Source: CAZKGE01 sp964636405 (GTDB lineage: Bacteria > Bacillota > Clostridia > Christensenellales > CAG-138). Taken from it: 64,000 nt of DNA. Positions 27,128 to 35,134 of the stretch are shown piece by piece. Each line of letters starts with the position of its first letter. The first letter of the stretch is position 1. The notes below the pieces were generated by a model, which was given only the letters and a program-made list of their open reading frames with translations, was not told the origin of the DNA and did no database searches. Position numbers and translations under genes: made by a program. The stretch lies in the NCBI GenBank assembly GCA_964636405.1, contig CAZWSI010000008.1, positions 1-64,000 of the forward strand, in the 5' to 3' direction.

Positions 27128-27156
27128 TTGACTTTCGGCTTCCGTGCGGCTACAAT
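27128..27156 (+). promoter_or_regulatory. Sigma-A promoter of tRNA-Arg
   Basis: -35 TTGACT (27128-27133), 17-bp spacer, -10 TACAAT (27151-27156), 15 bp before the mature tRNA. Confidence 0.85.
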
Positions 27157-27170
27157 AAGCAATGCGAAAT

Positions 27171-27246
27171 GCGCTTGTAGCTCAGTGGATAGAGTGCCCG
27201 GCTACGAACCGGTAGGTCGCAGGTTCGAACCCTGCCAGGCGCGCCA
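27171..27246 (+). tRNA. tRNA-Arg (anticodon ACG)
   Basis: A 76-nt cloverleaf. The acceptor stem GCGCTTG pairs with CAGGCGC, the anticodon loop is CTACGAA in a CCCGG/CCGGT stem, the T arm is GCAGGTTCGAACCCTGC, and CCA is encoded. The ACG anticodon (A34 probably edited to inosine) reads CGU/CGC/CGA. Confidence 0.97.
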
Positions 27247-27250
27247 AGCA

Positions 27251-27278
27251 AAAAGCCCTAATACGGGGCTTTTTCTTT
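27251..27278 (+). terminator. Terminator of tRNA-Arg
   Basis: AAAAGCCC (27251-27258) pairs with GGGCTTTT (27266-27273), followed by more T residues. Confidence 0.85.
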
Positions 27279-27572
27279 TGTTTATCCTCTATACTTTTTG
27301 TTCGTTTTCTTCCCCTTGTCAACCTTATATCCCTTTTATGTTCCTGAACGCAAAAAAGGCCTGCCGGAAAGATTCAGGCGCACAACGTACGAACAAGAAA
27401 ATGAGACGCACATCTTACCGCAAAAGGCATGCTCCGGCTTTTTTTAGCTGCGATAAAGGAAAGCCCGAATATAAAGGCAAATGTAAACCGCCGTTTACCC
27501 CGCCGTATCTGTTTGGCAATTGTAAAGGGAGGTTTGGTATAGTATTCTTCTCGTGTGTTGCGGAGGCATCGG

Positions 27573-27722
27573 ATGGAACCGAAGGATAACGTCCTTGCGC
27601 TGGAGGAGCTATTGTGGCTGAACGCTGCAAACAGCAAATTCACCAAGTTTTCTGAAGTCCCCTATATGTACGGCTATCTTGTCAACGACGTCGTTATGGA
27701 CATGCGGAAGCGTTTTCAATAA
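27573..27722 (+). CDS. Small hypothetical protein (49 aa)
   Basis: MEPKDNVLALEELLWLNAAN begins an open frame with GGAGG 6 bp upstream, and an extended -10 (TGGTATAGT, about 27533-27541) lies 30 bp before it. It is acidic at the N-terminus and ends DMRKRFQ. I recognise no family. It may be a true small protein or the beginning of a decayed gene, since the neighbouring small ORF also looks truncated. Confidence 0.45.
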   Translation: MEPKDNVLALEELLWLNAANSKFTKFSEVPYMYGYLVNDVVMDMRKRFQ

Positions 27723-27752
27723 GGCAAGGCGTCCTTGTGCGAAGGAAAGCAT

Positions 27753-27821
27753 ATGAAACGAATTGTGTCGATGCTTTTTATACCGGTTATGGCGGTTTCT
27801 CTTGCCGCCTGTACGGCTTGA
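27753..27821 (+). CDS. 22-residue lipoprotein-signal mini-ORF
   Basis: An open frame starting with GAAGGAAAG then ATG 27753. The peptide has a basic start (MKR), a hydrophobic core and a lipobox SLAAC, then stops two residues after the cysteine. It is either the remnant of a lost lipoprotein gene or a bare lipopeptide precursor. Confidence 0.4.
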   Translation: MKRIVSMLFIPVMAVSLAACTA

Positions 27822-27843
27822 GAGGCATTTTGCGCGCAAATTC

Positions 27844-27873
27844 TTGAAAAGCGGCACTTCAGCATGCTACAAT
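27844..27873 (+). promoter_or_regulatory. Sigma-A promoter of the NUDIX gene
   Basis: -35 TTGAAA (27844-27849), 18-bp spacer, -10 TACAAT (27868-27873). It supports ATG 27938 as start, because the earlier in-frame ATG at 27875 would lie at or before the transcript start. Confidence 0.65.
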
Positions 27874-27937
27874 CATGACTGAAATTCGTATAATTCCATA
27901 TAAGCAAGAGCGCGGAGCACGCCGGGAAGGAAGCGCG

Positions 27938-28501
27938 ATGAAACGTGTAACGGACGCAATAAACGCCTATATCCCCCGCTGTGAGCAGGAAGCGCGCGAC
28001 AAAGCCGCCATGCTCGCCTTCCTTGCGCGCAATGAAAACGCGCTGCTCCGCGAAAATGAAACGGCGCACCTCACCGCGTCCGCGTGGGCGGTCAACCGCG
28101 CGCGAAGCCACGTGCTCATGGTCTATCACAACATCTACCGTTCATGGTCGTGGACGGGCGGGCACGCGGACGGAGACGGCGATCTGCTCGCCGTGGCGCT
28201 GCGCGAGCTGCGCGAAGAAACGGGCATAAAGAGCGCGCTTCCCGTTTCGTCCGAGGTGTTTTCGCTGGAAATCCTGACCGTGGACGGGCACGAAAAACGC
28301 GGCGTATACGTTCCCTCGCATCTGCATTTGAATCTGACCTATCTCCTCGAGGCGGACGACCGAGAGCCGCTTTCCGTTAAGCCAGACGAGAACCGGGGCG
28401 TGCGCTGGATCCCGTCTTCGGAGGTGTTAAGCGCCGTAACCGAGCCGTGGATGAACGCGCGCATATACGAAAAGCTGCTCTTGCGGGCGCGCCGCATATA
28501 G
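27938..28501 (+). CDS. NUDIX hydrolase
   Basis: A 187-residue protein. The Nudix box is at residues 75-97: GHADGD-G-DLLAVALRELREETG. The first Glu of the consensus Gx5Ex7REUxEExGU is Gly81, while the metal-binding REUxEE part is intact. Nudix enzymes cleave nucleoside diphosphates linked to another moiety; the substrate is not predictable here. GGAAGG precedes ATG 27938. It converges on the transglutaminase gene. Confidence 0.85.
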   Translation: MKRVTDAINAYIPRCEQEARDKAAMLAFLARNENALLRENETAHLTASAWAVNRARSHVLMVYHNIYRSWSWTGGHADGDGDLLAVALRELREETGIKSALPVSSEVFSLEILTVDGHEKRGVYVPSHLHLNLTYLLEADDREPLSVKPDENRGVRWIPSSEVLSAVTEPWMNARIYEKLLLRARRI

Positions 28502-28521
28502 AGCGGCGACCGCGCTCGGCG

Positions 28522-31191
28522 CTAAAGCGCGGGGAAGCGCCAGAAAAACAACAGCCTGCGCGCCCATGACAGGCGGGCGCGTATCCCCTCCGAAAGCAAG
28601 CGGACAAACGCCATAACGCTTTCCCGCTCCCGCTTTGTGCAGGCGCTGTCGGAAAAGCGCGCGCGCTGCGCAAGCGCAAGCGCCTCCCGCAATGGCTCCT
28701 CCGCAAGCCATGGGAGCGTTTTTGACGCGCTCGCGGCATACGCCTCGGGCGATTGCAACGGGCCCAGGTTCGCGCACCCGGCAAAGCGCAGCAGGGAAAG
28801 GATATATTTGCACAGGGCAAGGACGGCCGCGTTGCAATCCGCTTGCGCAAAGCGCTTTTCGCGGCGCTTGCACAGCAGGGCCCGCGTTCCCAAGGCCGCC
28901 AGCAGCAAGAGCAAAAGCCCCGCTAACAGCAACAGCGTCCGAGACGGCGCGCGCGCCGCGCCCTCCGGCGCTTCCTCCGTGCCGCCGTCCTCCGGGGCGC
29001 CGTCCGGCTGCGCGCTCGCCTCTCCGGCCGGATTCGGCGTGGGGCTGGAGGGCTGCCCGCCGCTTGCAGACGCGCTTTCCGGCGTCGTCAAAGGCTCCGT
29101 TTGTCCCAAGCCGTCCGCTTCGTCGGTTGGGTCGGGTTCGTCGTCCTCCCCCTCCCTCTCCGGCGCGGCCTCGGGCGTGGCCTCGGGCGTTGGGGACGGC
29201 TCCGGCGTGGGCGTGGGCGTAGGCGTAGGCGTAGGGGTTGCGGTCGGCTCCGGCGAGGCGGTCGCCGTTTCGTCGCCGCCAAGCGCGGACGCGCCGCCGC
29301 CGCTGCTGCTGGCCGTCATCTCGATGGGAATCCATTCAAGGAGCGAAGGATCGAACACCTCCACCCACGCGTGCGCGTGCGTATCTTCAATTTCGATATA
29401 CCCCTCGCCGTCTGGCTCCTTTTCATAATCGCCGCGAATGACGATGTAGCCCTCCGCATATCGCGCGGGAATGCCGAGCGAGCGCAGCAGCACCGCCGCC
29501 GCCGTAGCAAAATGCACGCAATAGCCATTCCGGCTTTCCTCGAGGAAATAGGTCGTAAAATCCGCGTCCGCCGGAACGACCTCCGGCGTATAGGCATAGG
29601 AGCAGCGCTCGACGAGCAGCAGATACACATTGCGGCAAACCTCCAGCAGCGAAAGAGGGCCGTTTTCATTTTCCAGCGAGAGGCCGTAGCTTGCGCAAAG
29701 CCGCTCCGCCGCTTGCCGCGTTTCCTCCGGGAGCGACGCGTATACGTCAAATATATACCCGATATACGCCTGCGCCGCGCTCCGCACCCGCTGCGCGCTC
29801 TCCCCCGCCGCCGCTTGCAGGCCCATAGCGCTGCCCGCGTCCGCAAGATAGGCGCGCTCGATGGCGTCCGCACCCGTGCCGCCCGCCGCCAGAGGCGCGA
29901 GCGAAAGCGAGGCAGCGCACGGCAGCGCATCGATCGAATAGGCCGCGCCTTCCAAAGCCCGCGCAAAGCCCAGCGCGCCATCAAGAAGGTATTCCGCGCC
30001 GGAAATCGCCTCCGCACCCGTAACAAGACCGTTTGGAACCCAAATGGAATCCGGCGCGGCCGAGATATTCCGTACGGAAAGCGTATACGGCGCGGCCTGC
30101 GCGCCCGTCGCCGCCACAGCCGCCGCAAAGAGGTTTTGCGGCGCAACGCCCGAAAAACCCGCTGCATAGCGCGCATAGTCCGCCTCGGAAACACTTCCCC
30201 AGCCGTCTTTTGAATACAGCGCGCCCGAAAAATCGCGCAGATAGAGCGAACGTTCGTCCGAAACCCGCACCTTGAGCACGGGTTCGCCCGTAAAGCGAAC
30301 GGGCGATAAATCGCGCAGATCGCCGTGCGTAAGGCCATCGTTGCTGCCGCCGATCCGATTTGCGCCAACGTCCCAAGCAAGGATTTTATCCTGCAAGGCG
30401 TCGATCCGCTCCGGCCGCACATAGCCGCTCTCCGGCAAGACCCAGCAGGCGAGGAGCGCCGCAAGCACCGCGACGGGCAGCGCCGCCAGGGAAAGGAGCT
30501 GCCGCACCGAGCGCGGCGCGGGCCGCTCCTGCGCATCGCCCGTTACCTCCCGCCCGCGCCCCTTTTGCGCGGAGATCGAAGAAAAATACTTGCTGCCGTT
30601 GAACACATAGAGCATCAAATGCGGCACGGCGAGGCAAAAGATGGGCGCTGTCCCGGACGCGAGAGAGAAAAAGGGCAACGGAAGCAACAGCGGCATGGTG
30701 GAAAGCGCCAGGCCCAGCAGGCTGGAACGGCAAACGACGAAATATCCCGCAAGCAGCGAGGAAAGAAAGAGCAATGCTTGCAGCGCGGTGGTGGCAAGCG
30801 CTGCCGCCAATTCCGCATCCGCCGTCTGGATGAGGCTTTCCAAAGCATCGGGGAGGCGCAAAAGCATGGGCGCCAGCATTTGCCGCGCGAGCAGAAGCAG
30901 GCCCTCGAGCAACGCGTCCGCATTCCGCCAGGCCCAGAGCCCAGCAAGCAGCAGGCAGACAAGCAGCGCGATTCCCTTCTTCTTTACGGAAAAGACAAAG
31001 AAAAACAGCAGCGTAAAGCAGACCGCCGCCCACACCGCGCGCGGCATGAGCACCGTGAGCCGGTAGCCCGTCGTAAGACAAAGCAAAAGGCCGATGCCGG
31101 CGAGCAACAGCACCGTGAGCTGCTGAAAATAGCGAATGATTCGCCTTGCGCTTGCGCCGCCAGGCGCGGAACGGGCCGGTTTTGCACGCAT
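28522..31191 (-). CDS. Transglutaminase-like membrane protein (TgpA/DUF3488 type)
   Basis: About 889 residues. The N-terminus has 5-6 membrane helices, followed by a large extracellular part. The transglutaminase core has catalytic Cys in NGYCVHFATAAAVLLRSLG, His in DTHAHAWVEVFD and the following Asp. A Thr/Pro repeat linker (TPTPTPTPTPEPSPTPE) comes next, then one more membrane helix and a cytosolic C-terminal helical domain. ATG 31191 overlaps the DUF58 stop (TGATG). The trio MoxR-DUF58-TgpA is a widely conserved operon, thought to act on cell-surface proteins. Confidence 0.88.
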   Translation of the reverse strand: MRAKPARSAPGGASARRIIRYFQQLTVLLLAGIGLLLCLTTGYRLTVLMPRAVWAAVCFTLLFFFVFSVKKKGIALLVCLLLAGLWAWRNADALLEGLLLLARQMLAPMLLRLPDALESLIQTADAELAAALATTALQALLFLSSLLAGYFVVCRSSLLGLALSTMPLLLPLPFFSLASGTAPIFCLAVPHLMLYVFNGSKYFSSISAQKGRGREVTGDAQERPAPRSVRQLLSLAALPVAVLAALLACWVLPESGYVRPERIDALQDKILAWDVGANRIGGSNDGLTHGDLRDLSPVRFTGEPVLKVRVSDERSLYLRDFSGALYSKDGWGSVSEADYARYAAGFSGVAPQNLFAAAVAATGAQAAPYTLSVRNISAAPDSIWVPNGLVTGAEAISGAEYLLDGALGFARALEGAAYSIDALPCAASLSLAPLAAGGTGADAIERAYLADAGSAMGLQAAAGESAQRVRSAAQAYIGYIFDVYASLPEETRQAAERLCASYGLSLENENGPLSLLEVCRNVYLLLVERCSYAYTPEVVPADADFTTYFLEESRNGYCVHFATAAAVLLRSLGIPARYAEGYIVIRGDYEKEPDGEGYIEIEDTHAHAWVEVFDPSLLEWIPIEMTASSSGGGASALGGDETATASPEPTATPTPTPTPTPTPEPSPTPEATPEAAPEREGEDDEPDPTDEADGLGQTEPLTTPESASASGGQPSSPTPNPAGEASAQPDGAPEDGGTEEAPEGAARAPSRTLLLLAGLLLLLLAALGTRALLCKRREKRFAQADCNAAVLALCKYILSLLRFAGCANLGPLQSPEAYAASASKTLPWLAEEPLREALALAQRARFSDSACTKRERESVMAFVRLLSEGIRARLSWARRLLFFWRFPAL

Positions 31192-32405
31192 CAAAGCTCC
31201 TCCTCCATGCCCGGAACGCGTCCGTCAAGCAGTTGCACCTCGCAGCCAAGCGCGCGGAAACGCTGCGCCGCTTCCTTAGGGCAGCAATCGGGCATAAGCG
31301 TGATGCGGCGGCAGCATTGGCGTTCCAGAAGGCTCGCAAGCAGCTTTTCCGCCCCCTTGTCCTCCTCCGCGTCCCAGTCCGCGCCCGCGATGAGATAGAG
31401 CAAGCTCGCCTCGGGCTGCATGAGCTGCCGCGCGGCAAAGTGGCCCAGCGCGTTCCACGGCTTTTGCCCCGGCAGCGCAAGCAGCTCGTGGAGCGCGGAA
31501 GCGAGCGCGTCCGCGCCGCCGACGGGCACAGTGCGCAGCATGCCCTCCTCGCCCAGCCAACTGATGCTGTGCACCGCGCTGCGCGCCATCAAAAACTCCG
31601 AAAGCGCGAGCATCGTGCCGAGCATTTGCTCAGCCGCCGCCAAGCCCGCGCCCTCTCGCAGCTCCAGCAAGAAATGCAGCGAGAGATTGAGCGGAAGCCC
31701 GAATTCCCGCACGATCAGCCTGTCCATGCGGCTGCTGAGCTTCCAGTGCACGCTGTGGTGCGAATCGCCCGGCCGGTAATCGCGGAGCTGAAAAATCTCC
31801 GACGGGTCGCCGCCCGGCTTTTCCGTGGAGTACGTTACGCTGTCAAGCCCCAAATCAGCCGTATCCTCGGTTTCGATCCCGCGGCTTTGCAGCTCCGGCA
31901 GCACATAGACGCTCCCCGTCGCGCTCGCTCCGTTCCGTTTCGGCACGGGCAGGCAAAAAAGCCCCAGCAAATCGGATACGTATACGCGGCGGACGCGCAC
32001 GTCCACCCTGCCGCAGTTATCCATCGGCACGGCCGGGCGGAGCGTATGCGCGCGCCCCGGCCCGAGCAGAAACGAAACGCTTTCCTCCACCCTCTCCGCA
32101 TACCGCTCGCCCACGTGGCCCAGCGCGTTGCGGCGCTCAATGCGGAAGCGAACGCCCCCGCAGGGAAAGCCGCCGGCATTTTTCGCCGTCAGGCAAACGC
32201 GGGCGCTTCCCTTCGGCATAATATCGTCCTCGCCATCCATGCGATAGCGCAGCGTAAGGCAAGCGGGCAGCGCGGCCAAAAGCGAAACAAGCGGCAAAAT
32301 CAGCAGAAAAAGAAAAAGCAGATGAAATAAATACAGGTCGAACAGCACAAAAAACAAAAAGGAAAGCAGAAGCAGATAGACGTATATGATTCGGTTTCGC
32401 GCCAT
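31191..32405 (-). CDS. DUF58 domain protein
   Basis: A 404-residue protein with two N-terminal hydrophobic helices (YVYLLLLSFLFFVLF and LLFLFLLILPLVSLLAAL) and the diagnostic DUF58 motif FQLRDYRPGDSHHSVHWKLS. The C-terminal part resembles a von Willebrand A-like fold. ATG 32405 (MARNRIIYV) is 5 bp after the moxR stop. DUF58 proteins are partners of MoxR ATPases. Confidence 0.88.
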   Translation of the reverse strand: MARNRIIYVYLLLLSFLFFVLFDLYLFHLLFLFLLILPLVSLLAALPACLTLRYRMDGEDDIMPKGSARVCLTAKNAGGFPCGGVRFRIERRNALGHVGERYAERVEESVSFLLGPGRAHTLRPAVPMDNCGRVDVRVRRVYVSDLLGLFCLPVPKRNGASATGSVYVLPELQSRGIETEDTADLGLDSVTYSTEKPGGDPSEIFQLRDYRPGDSHHSVHWKLSSRMDRLIVREFGLPLNLSLHFLLELREGAGLAAAEQMLGTMLALSEFLMARSAVHSISWLGEEGMLRTVPVGGADALASALHELLALPGQKPWNALGHFAARQLMQPEASLLYLIAGADWDAEEDKGAEKLLASLLERQCCRRITLMPDCCPKEAAQRFRALGCEVQLLDGRVPGMEEEL

Positions 32406-32409
32406 TGCC

Positions 32410-33342
32410 TTATACCGTCGCGGGCGCCTGAACCTGCGCAAGCGCACGCTTTGCAAGCTGCTGCGCGCTTATGCCGCTGACCAGCGCACGCGGGCTGAGC
32501 AGGATGCGGTGCGCGCAGGTGCATTCAAATACGCCCTGCACATCCTGCGGCACAAGAAAATCCCGATCCGCAAGATAAGCGCCTGCCTTCGCCATTTTGA
32601 GCAGCGCAAGCGTGCCGCGCGGACTCACGCCCAGCCGAATCGCGGGCTGCGTGCGCGTCCAGGCCGCAAGGGCCGTTACATAGCCGTAAAGCGCGTCGGA
32701 CACATACACATTATCAACCTCCCGCTGCATGCCGGAAAGCGCCTGCGGCGAGATCACGCGGCCCACAGAATCCAGCGGGGCGGCATTCTGGTGGCGGCGC
32801 AGCATTTCCATTTCGCTGCGGCGATCCGGGTAGCCCATGGAGAGCCGCACCATAAATCGGTCGAGCTGGGATTCGGGCAGCGGCTGCGTGCCGGAGGAGC
32901 CGGTTGGGTTTTGCGTGGCGATCACCAGAAAAGGCTGCGGTACGGGATGCGTAACGCCGTCCACCGTGATGCGCCCCTCCTCCATGACCTCCAGCAGCGC
33001 GGATTGTGTTTTGCTGGAAGCGCGGTTGATTTCGTCCGCCAAAAACAAGTTGCACATGGCCGCGCCCGGCACATACGCACCGGCTGCGCCGCCGCTTTGC
33101 AGCGTGGCATAGCCCGTGATATCGGAGGGCATCACATCGGGCGTAAACTGCATGCGCTTGTAGGAAAGGTCCATCGCGCGCGAAAAGGCAAGCGCCATCG
33201 TTGTTTTGCCCACGCCTGGCACGTCCTCGAGCAATACGTGGCCGCCCGCCAGCATGGCCGTCAGAATGCTGGTTATGACCGCGTCCTTTCCGACGACGAC
33301 CTTGCGCACCTGACCGACGATATCCTGCACTTGCTGCATCAA
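32410..33342 (-). CDS. MoxR family AAA ATPase
   Basis: A 310-residue AAA+ chaperone-like ATPase. Walker A is LLEDVPGVGKTTMA, Walker B is NLFLADEINRASSKTQ, followed by sensor 1 (VIATQNP) and the C-terminal lid. It is the first gene of the MoxR-DUF58-transglutaminase operon. GAGGTAG lies about 10 bp upstream of the ATG. Confidence 0.93.
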   Translation of the reverse strand: MMQQVQDIVGQVRKVVVGKDAVITSILTAMLAGGHVLLEDVPGVGKTTMALAFSRAMDLSYKRMQFTPDVMPSDITGYATLQSGGAAGAYVPGAAMCNLFLADEINRASSKTQSALLEVMEEGRITVDGVTHPVPQPFLVIATQNPTGSSGTQPLPESQLDRFMVRLSMGYPDRRSEMEMLRRHQNAAPLDSVGRVISPQALSGMQREVDNVYVSDALYGYVTALAAWTRTQPAIRLGVSPRGTLALLKMAKAGAYLADRDFLVPQDVQGVFECTCAHRILLSPRALVSGISAQQLAKRALAQVQAPATV

Positions 33343-33703
33343 AAGTAGCTACCTCAACAATCCCCAGCGTATTTTCACAGTGTAACGGTTTTGAAGGGCA
33401 AAAGTATTGCGAGAATGTATACATTCTGAAAATTGTCCGCATTGTCCGCCGCAGCGGAAAAAAGCTCTCAATTTTGCTGATAGAATTCTTATGCTGGCTT
33501 TTGCTCGTTTCGCGAAAATCGGCCCAACCCTATACTTATAGGTATAGAGCAATGCTATTTGCTTGAAAGGGGTTGCCGATGGATAAGAGCGTGCTTGGGC
33601 AACGCATGCGTGAGCAACAAAGATCAATATGCAGGACGCGCTGGACATTTGAAAAACGATTCCATGCGCGTTTGTTCGGCGGGAAAAGGACGGGGTTAGC
33701 GCT
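33343..33703. other. Intergenic region with operator-like inverted repeat and gene remnant
   Basis: 361 bp between moxR and the M20 gene. It contains the inverted repeat at 33530-33547 and a truncated XRE-like ORF starting 33579. The remaining 180 bp next to moxR should hold its promoter, but none is clear. Confidence 0.5.
33530..33547 (+). promoter_or_regulatory. Inverted repeat overlapping a -10 element
   Basis: CTATAC and GTATAG arms are separated by 6 bp; TATACT (33531-33536) can serve as a -10. The position 31 bp before the remnant XRE gene suggests an auto-regulatory operator. Confidence 0.45.
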
Positions 33704-33737
33704 TCAATCCGCCTCAAATTCGGCCCGAACCGTTTGA
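33579..33737 (+). pseudogene. Remnant of an XRE-family regulator (N-terminal residues only)
   Basis: GAAAGGGG is followed by ATG 33579 and MDKSVLGQRMREQQRS, which resembles the first helix of an XRE/HTH regulator (consensus-like LGxRIRExR). After about 16 residues the reading loses any family likeness, and the frame stops at 33737 inside the 3' end of the opposing M20 gene. A truncated regulator that lost its body is the likely explanation. Confidence 0.4.
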
Positions 33738-34858
33738 TACAGCGCGTCGTTTTCCAGAAGGTCGGCGGCAAGATCCGCAAGGGCACAGCTCGCGTGCAGC
33801 AAGCCCTGGCGGCCTGCCTCCGTTAAGGTCGCGCGCGCCATCTCCACGGAATGCCCCGCCACGCTCTCGTCCGCGATTTTTACGTCCCCGTGAAGCGTGG
33901 GGCACTTATAGGAAACGGCTCCGATATCGCTGCTTCCGCCGATCTCCTCGCGCACGGGATGCACATCGGCGATGCCCAGCTCCGCATATTTAGCCTTCAG
34001 CAGCTCGGCAAGCGCGTAATTGAGCTTCATATCCCCGTAGACGCACTCGTATTCCGAAGCCTCGCAGGCACAGCCGCTGGCTTGCGCCGCGGACAGGGCG
34101 CAGGCCGTTCCCTTTTCGCTGAGCCGCTTTGCCGCCGCAAGCGTGGGGGCGCGGAAATAATACTCCATTGAGGCATAATCCGGGATGACGTTCGCCGCCG
34201 TGCCGCCGTCGCGGATCACGCCGTGGATATAGCTGCCCGCCTCCATATACTGCCGCAAGAACTGGATGCCCGTATAGGTGAGCACCGCCGCGTCAAGGGC
34301 GCTGCTTCCCTGCTGGGGCCGGCAGCCGTGCGCGCTCTTGCCGTGGAACTCAAATTTGAGCGGAATGAGCGCGCTGAGCCGTTGGCCCAGACAATACTCC
34401 GTAGCGGGATGGATCATCATGGCCGCGTCCACCCCGTCGAACGCGCCCGCCTCCGCCATGGCGACCTTGCCGCCGAAATTCTCCTCGCCCGGGGTGCCGA
34501 TCACCAGCACCTTGCCGCCGAGCGAATCGATAACGGATTTGAGCGCGGCGCCCGCCGCCACGCCGATGCCCGCGATTAAATTATGCCCGCAGCCGTGGCC
34601 CACGCGGGGCAGCGCGTCGTATTCGCAGAGGAAGGCGATCGTCCTGCCGGGCTTGCCGCTGTCGTACGCGGCCAGAAAGCCGGTGGGCAGCACATAGCTT
34701 TTTGTTACGGCAAAGCCCTCCGCCGAAAGCCGCGCGCACAGAGCCGCCATGGCCTTGTGCTCCTCGTTGCCAAGCTCGGGATTGTCGTAAAGGTATCGAA
34801 CCAGCCGCATGCAATCGTCGAGCCGGCATGTAACCGCGTCTTCTATTTGCTTTCTCAT
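33704..34858 (-). CDS. M20 family amidohydrolase/peptidase
   Basis: A 384-residue metal-dependent amidohydrolase of the M20D/PM20D2 type. Metal and catalytic motifs are AFLCEYDALPRVGHGCGHNL, IGTPGEENFGGK and the dimerisation domain FHGKSAHGCRP; the final ligand His is in CPTLHGD. Such enzymes cleave N-acyl or amino-acid amide bonds, such as aminobenzoyl-glutamate, dipeptides and N-acyl amino acids. ATG 34858 has AAAGGGAG upstream; a TTG at 34864 is less likely. It is divergent from the permease gene. Confidence 0.85.
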   Translation of the reverse strand: MRKQIEDAVTCRLDDCMRLVRYLYDNPELGNEEHKAMAALCARLSAEGFAVTKSYVLPTGFLAAYDSGKPGRTIAFLCEYDALPRVGHGCGHNLIAGIGVAAGAALKSVIDSLGGKVLVIGTPGEENFGGKVAMAEAGAFDGVDAAMMIHPATEYCLGQRLSALIPLKFEFHGKSAHGCRPQQGSSALDAAVLTYTGIQFLRQYMEAGSYIHGVIRDGGTAANVIPDYASMEYYFRAPTLAAAKRLSEKGTACALSAAQASGCACEASEYECVYGDMKLNYALAELLKAKYAELGIADVHPVREEIGGSSDIGAVSYKCPTLHGDVKIADESVAGHSVEMARATLTEAGRQGLLHASCALADLAADLLENDALYQTVRAEFEAD

Positions 34859-35134
34859 AACCAAGCTCCCTTTCGCCGCCGGGTTCCCGCACGCAACCGA
34901 TTCGATTGGGCGCGCGCAAACGGCCTATTAATAAATATACATACATATGTACCATATTGTGCAAAATTATGCAATACATTTTTTGTGCGCGGCTTACTTA
35001 TTTTCAGGTTGCAAATCCACGCCGGCTCGCCTATATTTATGCATATAAAGAGTGTTAAGACGTTCTTTCGTCAAGCTGCGAGGTTTTGGGATGGCTGCGC
35101 ATTTGCGCATATCAATAACAACGGGAGGTACATC
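34859..35134. other. Divergent intergenic region with AT-rich palindromes
   Basis: 276 bp between the M20 gene and the permease gene. The AT-rich core (34929-34985) has short palindromes such as ACATATGT and an imperfect dyad around TTGTGCAAAATTATGCAA, which could bind a regulator. A good (+) promoter is at 35009-35037. Confidence 0.5.
35009..35037 (+). promoter_or_regulatory. Sigma-A promoter of the permease-methyltransferase operon
   Basis: -35 TTGCAA (35009-35014), 17-bp spacer, -10 TATATT (35032-35037), giving a leader of about 90 nt. Confidence 0.75.

Noticed and set aside
29140..29260. Microsatellite or recombination hot spot in the transglutaminase gene
   Set aside because: The TP/EP repeats encode an ordinary Pro/Thr linker between the extracellular domain and the last helix.
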